Below are positions 14,463-21,622 of a stretch of DNA of 21,622 nucleotides, piece by piece. Numbering within the stretch: position 1 is the first letter of the stretch; each line of letters begins with the position of its first letter. Both the position numbers and the translations under genes were made by a program. Below the pieces are notes generated by a model. The model was not told where the DNA came from and ran no database searches. It saw only the letters and a list, made by a program, of their open reading frames with translations. Origin of the DNA: SIG710 sp045604985 (lineage in GTDB: Bacteria; Bacillota; Clostridia; Oscillospirales; CAG-272); the NCBI GenBank assembly GCA_045604985.1, contig JAZUPD010000080.1, forward strand, positions 1-21,622. Reading direction: 5' to 3'.

Positions 14463-15494
14463 ATGAATATGAATTTTTACAGAAAATTACCAATCCCAAA
14501 AGAAATAAAAGAGCAGTTCCCCGTTTCAAAAGAACTTTCAGAATTAAGAGATAAATGCGTAAGTGACATGAAGGAGATTTTTTCGGGAAAAAGCGACCGC
14601 TTTCTTCTTATAATCGGTCCCTGCTCCGCAGATAAAGAGGATTCCGTTATCGAATACATATCTCGTCTAAGAACCGTTCAGGAAAAGGTTGCCGACAAGA
14701 TAATGATAGTTCCGAGAATTTACACAAACAAGCCCAGAACCACCGGAGACGGCTATAAGGGTATGCTTCATCAGCCCGATCCCGCTGCCGCTCCCGATAT
14801 CCTTAAGGGTCTTATCTCCATAAGAAAGCTCCATATGCGCGCACTTTCGGAAACGGGCTTTGCTTGTGCAGATGAAATGCTCTACCCGGAAAATCATCGT
14901 TACCTTTCTGATGTTTTAGGATACAGTGCCATCGGCGCACGCTCTGTTGAAAATCAGCAGCACAGACTCACAGCCAGCGGTCTTGATATCCCCGTTGGTA
15001 TGAAGAACCCCACCGCAGGTGACCTTTCGGTTATGATGAATTCCATAACTGCCGCACAACATTCCCATGTTTTCCTTTACAGAGGTTGGGAAGTCGAAAG
15101 TCAGGGCAATCCCTTTGCACACGCAATTCTGCGAGGCTATGTGAATGACCACGGTCAGTCTCTGCCAAATTATCACTATGAGGACCTTATCAAGCTCAGC
15201 GAAATCTATGCAAAGAGCGGACTTCAGAATCCCGCAGTCATCGTTGATACTAACCACGCAAATTCAGGCAAAAAATTCGATCAACAGCCCAGAATCGCAA
15301 AGGAGATACTCCATAGCTGTCGCCATTCCGTGGAAGTAAAGAAGCTGGTTAAGGGTCTTATGATTGAAAGTTATCTCGAGGACGGATGTCAGAAGATCGG
15401 CGAAAATGAAGTTTGGGGAAAATCGATAACAGACCCCTGTCTCGGCTGGGAAAAAACCGAGAAACTCATCTATGACTTGGCAGAACTCCTTTGA
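14463..15494 (+). CDS. aroF: 3-deoxy-7-phosphoheptulonate (DAHP) synthase, class I-alpha
   Basis: DAHP synthase condenses PEP and erythrose-4-phosphate and is the entry and usual feedback point of the shikimate pathway. The 343-residue sequence is of the AroF/G/H type: GPCSADKEDSV (52-62) with a metal-ligand Cys54, VPRIYTNKPRTTGDGYKG (83-100), GARSVENQQHR (158-168), VGMKNPTAGDLSV (178-190), VDTNHANSGKK and LMIESYLEDG with the other metal ligands. Which amino acid inhibits it cannot be decided by eye. GAAGG lies 8 nt before the ATG at 14463, and a second ATG at 14469 is less well placed. The 32-bp gap after tyrA is the largest in the operon, and I see no convincing internal promoter. A terminator follows at 15517-15550. 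Placing the first pathway enzyme last in the operon is noteworthy. Confidence 0.95.
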   Translation: MNMNFYRKLPIPKEIKEQFPVSKELSELRDKCVSDMKEIFSGKSDRFLLIIGPCSADKEDSVIEYISRLRTVQEKVADKIMIVPRIYTNKPRTTGDGYKGMLHQPDPAAAPDILKGLISIRKLHMRALSETGFACADEMLYPENHRYLSDVLGYSAIGARSVENQQHRLTASGLDIPVGMKNPTAGDLSVMMNSITAAQHSHVFLYRGWEVESQGNPFAHAILRGYVNDHGQSLPNYHYEDLIKLSEIYAKSGLQNPAVIVDTNHANSGKKFDQQPRIAKEILHSCRHSVEVKKLVKGLMIESYLEDGCQKIGENEVWGKSITDPCLGWEKTEKLIYDLAELL

Positions 15495-15516
15495 TTAAAT
15501 ATCCATAATTTTGGAT

Positions 15517-15550
15517 TAAAGTGGCAGGCTATCTTATGCTTGCCACTTTA
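15517..15550 (+). terminator. Terminator of the aromatic operon
   Basis: TAAAGTGGCAGGC (15517-15529) pairs with GCTTGCCACTTTA (15538-15550), a 13-bp stem with one G-T pair and an 8-nt loop. It begins 22 nt after the aroF stop and is followed by AATATTCTTTT and further T-rich sequence. The U tract is interrupted, so efficiency is uncertain. Confidence 0.75.
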
Positions 15551-15624
15551 AATATTCTTTTCATAAAAAATTTTTTTGATGGAGAGAAAATTAAAAACAA
15601 CGAAAAAGTGCCGACCTTCGGGAC

Positions 15625-15653
15625 TTGACTTGTTTACGCCGATATGTTAAAAT
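15625..15653 (+). promoter_or_regulatory. Sigma-A promoter for the helicase gene
   Basis: TTGACT (15625-15630), a 17-bp spacer and TAAAAT (15648-15653) with an extended TGT give a start near 15660, about 24 nt before the helicase ATG. The gene is thus probably transcribed separately from the aro operon. I see no LexA-type operator around it. Confidence 0.7.
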
Positions 15654-15683
15654 ATATTAAAATATAGGAAAGGGGGAGATAAG

Positions 15684-18116
15684 ATGAGATATATAGAAGA
15701 AACAGCGGTCGTTTCTCTCGATATTTGCGAACTTTGCAGAAGAACTGCCAAAGGCGGATATATGGGCAAATATGTCTCTCACACATTTGAGAGCGCAATA
15801 AAAAAATATCGTGATTCTTTGGCGTGTGAATACGGCGTTTATTTCTCCCCCGATCAGAACTTAACGATGACGGTATCAATCAGCGGAATCCACTATCAGC
15901 TCTCGGGGATGGCAGACGGGATCTTAAATAAGGACGGCACCGTAACCGTCTATTCGGTAAAAGCAGTAGTAGGAAAGGACTTTGCAATGCCCCCTGACCC
16001 TGTTTTCACTGCAAAAAGCCTATGTCTTGCAGGCCTTGCGGCATCAAAGCTCGAAGCTGAAAGCGTCATTTTACGAACCGTGCTTCTAAATGCAGAAACG
16101 GGAAAGGCTCGCATCATTGAAAACGTATATTCCGATGCATTTCTCTCACGCGAGATAAGGAGCAGAATAGTTGCAATAGAGCGTTTTGCCAAGTTTTGCA
16201 TAAAGCACGCAACGGATGACAAGGATTCCATATCAAAAATGAAATTCCCATTTGGCAAGACCAGAAAAGGTCAAAAGGAGCTTATCGAGGAATGTTACAG
16301 AACCATCCATAACGGTTCAAGACTTTTTGCTCAAGCTCCAACGGGAATCGGTAAAACCATATCTGTGCTTTATCCCGCTGTTAAGGCCCTCGGCGGCGGT
16401 CTTTGTGACAAGATATTCTATCTCACCGCAAAAGCAAGCACAAGGAGAGAGGCTTTTTCGGCTGTCAAAAAAATGTTTGAAGCGGGAGCGTCTGTCAGAG
16501 CTATGATACTCGACCCCAAAGAGCAGATGTGTTTAAACACAGCCGCAAGGTTTTCCGGAATAAGGATCAGCAGCTTTTGCACAAGCGAGAAATGTGAGAT
16601 GGCAAAGCGTTATCATGCCGTAAGCGAGGACGCTCTTTATGAGCTTTTGACCACCGCCAACGGATATACTCCGCATCTTATTTCCGAGGTGGCAAAAAAA
16701 TACGGCGTTTGCCCATATGAGCTTTCACTTAACCTAAGTGAGTATTGCGACATAATAATTTGCGATTATAACTATGTTTTTGACCCATCCGTAAAGCTTC
16801 GCAGATATTTCGGAGAGCTTTCGGACAAAAAAGGAGATAATTTCGTATTTTTGACGGATGAGGCACACAATCTTGCAGACAGAGCAAGAGAAATGTATTC
16901 CGCAGAGCTTTCACTCTCCAACCTTCAGCACTGCTGCTCCCAGCTTCCTAAAGACGAAAGCGATCTTAATTCCTATTTTAATGAGATAATTTGCGCCTTC
17001 AAGTATCTGAAAAAGCTTTGTGCGGACAATATGACAAGAGACGAGAGCGGAAACGACACAGGCTTCTACTTCAGCACAAATCCGATAGGAAAACTGACCG
17101 AATCGTTGAACAAATTTTTATCCCAAACAATTTCATATTCAAAAAAACACCCAAACGCCCCCGTTTCCGAAATTCTTTTTGACCTTATCAGCGAGATCAA
17201 GGACTTTTGTAATATAATGGATTATTATGACGAGCATTTCAGGACCTATGTTCTTGTGGCAAATGGCAATATAACGGTCAAGGCATATTGTATTGACCCG
17301 TCATGCGTTCTTAACCAACGTATGAATTCTGCCTGTGCCTGTGTGCTTTTTTCCGCAACTCTGACACCATTAAACTATTTCATGGACATCCTTGGCGGTG
17401 CAGAAAATGCAACCTCACTTGATCTTCCCTCCCCCTTTCCGCATGAAAACCTTTGTCTTTGCACGCTCCCAATCAGCACGAGATATGAAGACAGAGCAGA
17501 TAACTACGGTATGATTGCAAAAGCTATCGCCGCCTCAATACTACCGCACAAAGGCAATTATATTGCCTATTTTCCGTCTTACAGCTATATGGAAAAGGTT
17601 TCAAAATGCTTTGAAAAAGCCTTTCCCGCCGTTATGCTGAATGTTCAGAAAAAAGGAATGAGTCATTCTGAAAAGGAGCGTTTTCTCGACTTTTTTAAGG
17701 ATGACGAAAATACTATGAGGGTTGGCTTTTGCGTTCTCGGCGGAAGCTTTTCGGAGGGTGTTGATCTGCCGGGAAGCCGTCTTATAGGAAGCATAATCGT
17801 TGGCGTTGGCCTACCTCGGATTTCAAACGAGCTTAATATAATCCGTGATTTTTATGAACTGAAATACGAGCAGGGGTATGACTATGCCTATACATTCCCC
17901 GGAATGAACAAAGTCCTTCAGGCATGCGGAAGAGTTATAAGACGGGAGGACGACCGAGGTATTGTAGTTCTCATCGACGACAGATATGAAACACCTCAGT
18001 ATAAATACCTATTTCCCGAGCATTGGGATAGCGCAAAAAATGCAAGTTCTATTTCCGAACTTGCAAAAACCATCGACAGATTTTGGGAAAATAAGAATAA
18101 TATGTTAACAAAATAA
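15684..18116 (+). CDS. DinG/Rad3-like Fe-S DNA helicase with a degenerate N-terminal nuclease-like domain
   Basis: This 810-residue superfamily 2 helicase of the XPD/DinG type probably unwinds DNA 5'-to-3' during repair or replication restart. Residues 1-180 match the PD-(D/E)xK (Cas4-like) domain seen at the N-terminus of clostridial Rad3-related helicases: Asp78 in GMADGI is present, but the expected E-x-K strand reads VTVYSVKAV, so Lys93 is kept while the Glu is Ser91. The motor follows: Walker A APTGIGKT (218-225), four Cys at 283, 299, 304 and 343 placed for the 4Fe-4S cluster, DEAH (392-395), LFSATLTP (about 555-562), GGSFSEGVDLPG (about 686-697) and the arginine finger motif QACGRVIRRED (about 746-756). 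GGGGGAG lies 5-6 nt before the ATG. Helicase activity is expected; nuclease activity is doubtful. Confidence 0.88.
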   Translation: MRYIEETAVVSLDICELCRRTAKGGYMGKYVSHTFESAIKKYRDSLACEYGVYFSPDQNLTMTVSISGIHYQLSGMADGILNKDGTVTVYSVKAVVGKDFAMPPDPVFTAKSLCLAGLAASKLEAESVILRTVLLNAETGKARIIENVYSDAFLSREIRSRIVAIERFAKFCIKHATDDKDSISKMKFPFGKTRKGQKELIEECYRTIHNGSRLFAQAPTGIGKTISVLYPAVKALGGGLCDKIFYLTAKASTRREAFSAVKKMFEAGASVRAMILDPKEQMCLNTAARFSGIRISSFCTSEKCEMAKRYHAVSEDALYELLTTANGYTPHLISEVAKKYGVCPYELSLNLSEYCDIIICDYNYVFDPSVKLRRYFGELSDKKGDNFVFLTDEAHNLADRAREMYSAELSLSNLQHCCSQLPKDESDLNSYFNEIICAFKYLKKLCADNMTRDESGNDTGFYFSTNPIGKLTESLNKFLSQTISYSKKHPNAPVSEILFDLISEIKDFCNIMDYYDEHFRTYVLVANGNITVKAYCIDPSCVLNQRMNSACACVLFSATLTPLNYFMDILGGAENATSLDLPSPFPHENLCLCTLPISTRYEDRADNYGMIAKAIAASILPHKGNYIAYFPSYSYMEKVSKCFEKAFPAVMLNVQKKGMSHSEKERFLDFFKDDENTMRVGFCVLGGSFSEGVDLPGSRLIGSIIVGVGLPRISNELNIIRDFYELKYEQGYDYAYTFPGMNKVLQACGRVIRREDDRGIVVLIDDRYETPQYKYLFPEHWDSAKNASSISELAKTIDRFWENKNNMLTK

Positions 18117-18146
18117 TATGATTAGGTTAAAAATGTTCATATCGTG

Positions 18147-18174
18147 TTGATTTTTTCAAAATTATATATATAAT
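18147..18174 (+). promoter_or_regulatory. Possible promoter of the asnS-aminotransferase unit
   Basis: TTGATT (18147-18152), a 16-bp spacer and TATAAT (18169-18174) would start RNA at about 18181. The region is very AT-rich, so chance matches are likely. If it is real, the transcript begins just before the hairpin at 18189-18220. Confidence 0.5.
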
Positions 18175-18188
18175 ATATCTGTTATACA

Positions 18189-18220
18189 ATTTTGGACTTG
18201 CATTTTTCACAAGTCAAAAT
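18189..18220 (+). terminator. Intrinsic terminator-like hairpin upstream of asnS
   Basis: ATTTTGGACTTG (18189-18200) pairs with CAAGTCAAAAT (18210-18220), an 11-bp stem with one bulged G and a 9-nt loop, followed directly by TTTATTTTTG. It may terminate the helicase transcript that ends 73 bp upstream, or act as an attenuator in the asnS leader if the promoter at 18147-18174 is used. The leader is far too short for a T-box. Confidence 0.6.
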
Positions 18221-18258
18221 TTTATTTTTGAAAAGATTTTTAACAAGGAGGAAGAAAC

Positions 18259-19653
18259 ATGAACAGAGTAGTTCTGAAATCTATCTTTACATCGCCCGCC
18301 GACTATGAAGGTAAGGAAATCACAGTTGCGGGTTGGGCAAGAAATATCCGCACAAGTAACGCATTTGGGTTCATAATGCTCAATGACGGCAGCTACTTCA
18401 CAAATCTTCAGGTAGTTATCGAAAGCTCTAAAATCGACAATTATAAGGAGATAGCATCTCAGAATATCGGCGCATCTCTTATAATTAAGGGATCTCTGGT
18501 CATGACGCCCGATGCTCCTCAGCCCTTTGAACTTCATGCAAGCGAGGTTGAGGTCGAGGGCAAATCAACTCCCGATTATCCTATTCAGAATAAGCGTCAT
18601 ACTCCCGAATATCTACGAACTATTGCACATCTTCGCCCCAGAGCAAACACATATTATGCGGTATTTCGAGTTCGCTCTGTTGCGGCTTATGCAATTCATA
18701 AATTTTTCCAGGACAGAGGCTTCGTTTATGCACAGACTCCGCTTATCACAGCCTCCGATTGCGAGGGTGCCGGTGAGATGTTCAGAGTAACGACTCTTGA
18801 CCCCAAAAATCCCCCTCTCACAGAGGGCGGAGAGGTAGATTTCTCCAAGGATTTCTTCGGCAAAAAAGCAAGTCTCACAGTTTCGGGACAGCTTAATGCA
18901 GAGTGCATGGCTTTGGCTTATGGAAGCATATATACATTCGGTCCCACATTTCGTGCAGAGGTTTCCTATACGCAAAGACACGCAGCTGAATTTTGGATGG
19001 TTGAGCCTGAGATCGCATTTGCAGACCTTGAGGACGACATGAAGCTTGCAGAGGATATGGTTAAATATGTTCTCCGTTATGTTATGGAGCAGTGTCCGCG
19101 TGAGCTTGAATTCTTCAATCAAAGAATAGACAAAACCGTTCTTCAGAGACTCACGGATCTTGTAAACAGCGATTTTGGCAGAGTTACCTATACAGAGGCT
19201 GTCAAGCTCCTCAAGGAGAGCGGACATAAGTTCGAATATCCCGTTGAATGGGGCATAGACCTTCAGACAGAGCATGAAAGATACCTCACGGAGCAGATCT
19301 TCAAGATGCCTGTGTTCGTTACCGATTATCCCCGAGAGATCAAAGCATTCTATATGCGCCGCAATGACGACGGAAAGACGGTTGCGGCAATGGATATGCT
19401 CGTACCAGGTGTCGGAGAGCTTATCGGAGGTTCACAGCGCGAAGAAAGAATTGACATGCTCCTGGATGCTCTCAAAACCTTCGGTCTTGACGAAAAGGAC
19501 TATTGGTGGTATCTTGAGCTTCGCAAATACGGCGGAACAAAGCACGCAGGCTTCGGTCTCGGCTTTGAAAGACTTATTATGTACATCACGGGTATCACGA
19601 ATATAAGAGACGTTGAGCTTTTCCCGAGAACAACCGGCAATGCCGATTTCTAA
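18259..19653 (+). CDS. asnS: Asparaginyl-tRNA synthetase
   Basis: AsnRS charges tRNA-Asn with asparagine. The 464-residue class II enzyme has an N-terminal anticodon-binding OB fold (about 1-105, with VAGWARNIRTSNAFGFIMLND), then the catalytic core: YLRTIAHLRPRAN and the first class II motif region, SGQLNAECMALAYGSIYTFGP, motif 2 at 231-247 with FRAEVSYTQRHAAEFW, VPGVGELIGGSQREER, and motif 3 GFGLGFERLIMYITG (431-445), ending DVELFPRTTGNADF. In the common bacterial form motif 2 reads FRAENSNT; here Asn-Ser-Asn is replaced by Val-Ser-Tyr. LxFPRTxGNA and GELIGGSQREER support AsnRS over AspRS. AAGGAGG lies 7 nt before the ATG. The aminotransferase gene follows after 25 bp and is probably cotranscribed. 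Confidence 0.95.
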   Translation: MNRVVLKSIFTSPADYEGKEITVAGWARNIRTSNAFGFIMLNDGSYFTNLQVVIESSKIDNYKEIASQNIGASLIIKGSLVMTPDAPQPFELHASEVEVEGKSTPDYPIQNKRHTPEYLRTIAHLRPRANTYYAVFRVRSVAAYAIHKFFQDRGFVYAQTPLITASDCEGAGEMFRVTTLDPKNPPLTEGGEVDFSKDFFGKKASLTVSGQLNAECMALAYGSIYTFGPTFRAEVSYTQRHAAEFWMVEPEIAFADLEDDMKLAEDMVKYVLRYVMEQCPRELEFFNQRIDKTVLQRLTDLVNSDFGRVTYTEAVKLLKESGHKFEYPVEWGIDLQTEHERYLTEQIFKMPVFVTDYPREIKAFYMRRNDDGKTVAAMDMLVPGVGELIGGSQREERIDMLLDALKTFGLDEKDYWWYLELRKYGGTKHAGFGLGFERLIMYITGITNIRDVELFPRTTGNADF

Positions 19654-19678
19654 TTCACATTTTTAAGAGGTTCTCTAA

Positions 19679-20959
19679 ATGAAATATACTGATCTTTCAC
19701 GCACAGAGCTTGAAAAGCTCGGTGCAAAGCTTAGGAAGCAATATGATAAATATAAAAGCCTCGGTCTTTCTCTTGACCTTTCAAGAGGTAAGCCCGGCAA
19801 AAAACAGCTTGATATGCTGGAAGGTATGCTTGATGTTATCGCCACAAGTGCAGATTGTAAATCAGAGGCGGGCATTGATTGCCGAAACTACGGTCTCCTT
19901 GACGGTATTCCCGAAGCAAAAAGACTTTTTGCAGAGCTTTTTGATGTTCCGGACGATAACGTCATCGTTTGCGGAAACTCCAGCCTCAATCTCATGTATG
20001 ATGCAGTTGCAAGAGCTATGCTCTATGGTGTTTACGGAAGCGAAAAGCCCTGGTGTAAGCTTGACACAGTAAAATTTATCTGCCCCGCCCCCGGATATGA
20101 CCGTCATTTCGCAATCTGCGAATCTCTAGGCATTGAAATGATAACGGTTGATATGACTCCAACAGGTCCCGATATGGACGCTGTAGAAAAATATGTATCC
20201 GCAGATCCCGCCATCAAAGGAATATGGTGCTGTCCCAAGTATTCCAATCCAGAAGGCATCACCTATTCGGACGAAACGGTACGTCGCCTTGCGGCAATGA
20301 AGCCCGCAGCAAAAGATTTCAGAATTTTCTGGGATAATGCTTATATCGTTCACGATCTCTATCCCGATAAGCGTGATGAACTCCTCAATATCTATGCTGA
20401 GGCTGAAAAACACGGAAATGAGGATAGGATATTCTTCTTTGCTTCTACATCAAAGATCTCCTTCCCCGGCTCCGGCGTTGCAATTTTCGGCTCAAGCCCC
20501 AATAACCTTAAGTTCATCAGACCTATCATGGGCGTTCAGACCATCGGCTTTGATAAGATAAATCAGATAAGACATGTTAAGTATTTTAAGAACGTTGACA
20601 ACATACGCACTCACATGATGAAGCTTGCAGACCTTATCAGACCTAAATTCGAGGCTGTTCTTGAAATTCTTAGCGAGGAGTTGGGTGACGTCGGAATTGC
20701 TGAATGGACGAATCCTCTCGGCGGTTATTTTATAAGTCTTAACACAATGGACGGATGTGCAAATAGAACTTATGAACTTGCAAAGGAAGCAGGAGTAATC
20801 CTCACAACAGTCGGGGCAACCTTCCCATACGGAAACGACCCCAGAGATAGAAATATCAGAATTGCGCCCACATTCCCCTCGGACGAGGAACTTGTGGCAG
20901 CTATGGAGGTTCTCGTCTGCTGCGTTAAGCTAGCTACGGTTGAAAAGCTCCTTAAATAA
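19679..20959 (+). CDS. Subgroup Ic aspartate aminotransferase (AspT-like)
   Basis: This 426-residue PLP enzyme matches the AspT type first characterised in Corynebacterium glutamicum, related to the aminotransferase domain of MocR regulators but without a DNA-binding domain. Features: SLDLSRGKPGKKQLD (31-45), RNYGLLDGIPEAKRLFAEL (69-87), CGNSSLNLMYDA (98-109), CPAPGYDRHFAICE (135-148), the cofactor-binding CPKYSNPEG (185-193), FWDNAY (217-222) with the pyridine-binding Asp, and the Schiff-base Lys259 in ASTSKISFPGSG. It probably interconverts aspartate plus 2-oxoglutarate with oxaloacetate plus glutamate. Aspartate is the precursor of asparagine, so placement after asnS is metabolically sensible, though no asparagine synthetase is present. 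AAGAGG lies 8 nt before the ATG, and a clear terminator follows the stop. Confidence 0.88.
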   Translation: MKYTDLSRTELEKLGAKLRKQYDKYKSLGLSLDLSRGKPGKKQLDMLEGMLDVIATSADCKSEAGIDCRNYGLLDGIPEAKRLFAELFDVPDDNVIVCGNSSLNLMYDAVARAMLYGVYGSEKPWCKLDTVKFICPAPGYDRHFAICESLGIEMITVDMTPTGPDMDAVEKYVSADPAIKGIWCCPKYSNPEGITYSDETVRRLAAMKPAAKDFRIFWDNAYIVHDLYPDKRDELLNIYAEAEKHGNEDRIFFFASTSKISFPGSGVAIFGSSPNNLKFIRPIMGVQTIGFDKINQIRHVKYFKNVDNIRTHMMKLADLIRPKFEAVLEILSEELGDVGIAEWTNPLGGYFISLNTMDGCANRTYELAKEAGVILTTVGATFPYGNDPRDRNIRIAPTFPSDEELVAAMEVLVCCVKLATVEKLLK

Positions 20960-20961
20960 AC

Positions 20962-21007
20962 AAAAATCGGGCTTAACCGCTTTATTCAGCGTTTCAGCCC
21001 GATTTTT
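20962..21007 (+). terminator. Rho-independent terminator after the aspartate aminotransferase
   Basis: AAAAATCGGGCT (20962-20973) pairs perfectly with AGCCCGATTTTT (20996-21007), giving a 12-bp stem ending in a T run. The 22-nt loop contains a small inner CGCT/AGCG helix. It starts two bases after the stop codon, the clearest terminator in the window. Confidence 0.9.
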
Positions 21008-21079
21008 TCGAGAAATTTAATATTCAGTTAATATATTGAGTGTATAATTTTGTTATCAATGTTGAAAAGGAGTGATATT

Positions 21080-21622
21080 TTGAGCAAAAATAAAGTCAGC
21101 GCTTGCGGTGGCTGCGCTAAAAAAACATCCATCGGCGGTCAGGCTCTCATCGAAGGAATAATGATGCGCGGACCAAAGCTTTCCGCAATGGCAGTGCGCG
21201 ATCCAAATGGTGAGATCGTACTCGAAAAATGGGAAACAAAGGCGAAGTTCAAAGGAAAATTCTTTAAATTGCCCTTTGTTCGCGGTATTTTTAATTTTAT
21301 AGATTCAATGGCAAGCGGATATAAATGCCTCATGCGTTCAGCAGAGATCGCTGGGCTGGAAGAAGTTGAGAAAAAGGATGAAAACAACTCTGATGAGAAA
21401 AAAAGCACGGGCGTAAGTCAGGTGGGAATGAATATACTTATGATATTCAGCGCAGTACTTGGAATAGCTCTTGCGGTGGGACTTTTTATGATACTCCCCA
21501 CATTTCTATATGACCTTCTCGAAAAATATGTTCAGTTTTTTGCGGACAAAAGCCGATATCTTCAGTCTCCATTTGAAGGTGTTCTCAGAATAATCATCTT
21601 TCTTGTTTATATGCTTCTTGTT
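21080..21622 (+). CDS. yqhQ: DUF1385 (YqhQ-like) membrane protein, 3' end outside the window
   Basis: The open frame from TTG 21080 runs 181 codons to the window edge with no stop. The block KKTSIGGQALIEGIMMRGP (14-32) is the hallmark of DUF1385 proteins (B. subtilis YqhQ), membrane proteins of uncertain function that often sit near prmC and prfA. Further on are PFVRGIFNFIDSM (65-77), an acidic, variable stretch (92-110), and the start of the membrane region (about 116-142 and 168 onward). AAAAGGAG lies 7 nt before the TTG, and no ATG occurs before the conserved block, so the TTG start is favoured. An unusual CGGC pair of cysteines (9 and 12) precedes the conserved part. It follows a terminator, so it begins a new unit; a TATAAT at 21043-21048 with a poor -35 may be its promoter. 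Confidence 0.88.
   Translation, partial: MSKNKVSACGGCAKKTSIGGQALIEGIMMRGPKLSAMAVRDPNGEIVLEKWETKAKFKGKFFKLPFVRGIFNFIDSMASGYKCLMRSAEIAGLEEVEKKDENNSDEKKSTGVSQVGMNILMIFSAVLGIALAVGLFMILPTFLYDLLEKYVQFFADKSRYLQSPFEGVLRIIIFLVYMLLV

Noticed and set aside
15551..15624. Possible small RNA or hairpin between the aro terminator and the helicase promoter
   Set aside because: Only a weak 3-4 bp CCG/CGG pairing is visible, with no promoter or terminator of its own.
18117..18258. T-box riboswitch upstream of asnS
   Set aside because: The region is only about 140 bp, with about 80 nt after the candidate start. I find no T-box sequence or specifier-loop architecture, only one hairpin.
18613..19275. Minus-strand open frame (220 codons) across asnS
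   Set aside because: It mirrors conserved asnS codons, has no Shine-Dalgarno, and gives a Cys/Leu-rich translation with no recognisable domain.

Overview
The window looks like chromosomal core sequence from a low-to-moderate GC Gram-positive of the class Clostridia, possibly a gut Oscillospirales-type lineage. The evidence is purine-rich Shine-Dalgarno sites before nearly every start, sigma-A promoters (TTGACT/TTGACA, 16-17 bp, TATAAT/TAAAAT), a HAAS/DUF1700-DUF4097 pair, a clostridial Rad3-type helicase with an N-terminal nuclease-like domain, and a DUF1385 (YqhQ) membrane protein. I see no insertion sequence, prophage, CRISPR array, tRNA or rRNA. The exact taxon is inference.

Layout. 1-2000 (minus): an envelope pair, a HAAS-like membrane protein followed by a DUF4097 protein. 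2030-4288 (plus): a translationally coupled operon of trmB, a nitroreductase and truB, ending at a strong, probably bidirectional hairpin (4420-4459). 4527-6077 (minus): smpB and a VOC-fold protein with their own consensus promoter, then a TetR-type regulator. 6158-15550 (plus): a nine-gene aromatic amino acid operon. 15625-18116: a DinG/Rad3-like helicase. 18259-20959: asnS and a subgroup Ic aspartate aminotransferase, closed by a clear terminator. 21080 to the end: a DUF1385 gene with a TTG start, cut by the window edge.

The centrepiece is the operon aminotransferase-pheA-aroB-aroC-aroE/K-aroQ-aroA-tyrA-aroF. It encodes all seven steps from PEP plus erythrose-4-phosphate to chorismate (two of them on one AroE-AroK fusion polypeptide), both branch enzymes to phenylpyruvate and hydroxyphenylpyruvate, and a transaminase for the last step to Phe and Tyr. 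No trp genes are present. Genes are separated by at most 32 bp and several overlap.

The most interesting lead is its control. The TetR gene is divergent from the operon, and the 156-bp gap holds two well-formed promoters. Each carries a palindrome with the same core, TAAC-A(C/G)(T/C)-GTTA: one overlaps the -10 and start point of tetR, and the other (perfect 8-bp arms) sits at the predicted start point of the aro operon. The aro leader is only about 40 nt, too short for a T-box or peptide attenuator. This suggests a local TetR-family repressor controlling the whole shikimate/Phe/Tyr pathway, a hypothesis that would be new if confirmed. Secondary leads are a helicase whose nuclease-like domain has lost its E-x-K glutamate, an intrinsic-terminator-like hairpin between the asnS promoter and its start codon, and face-to-face promoters between the HAAS and trmB genes.
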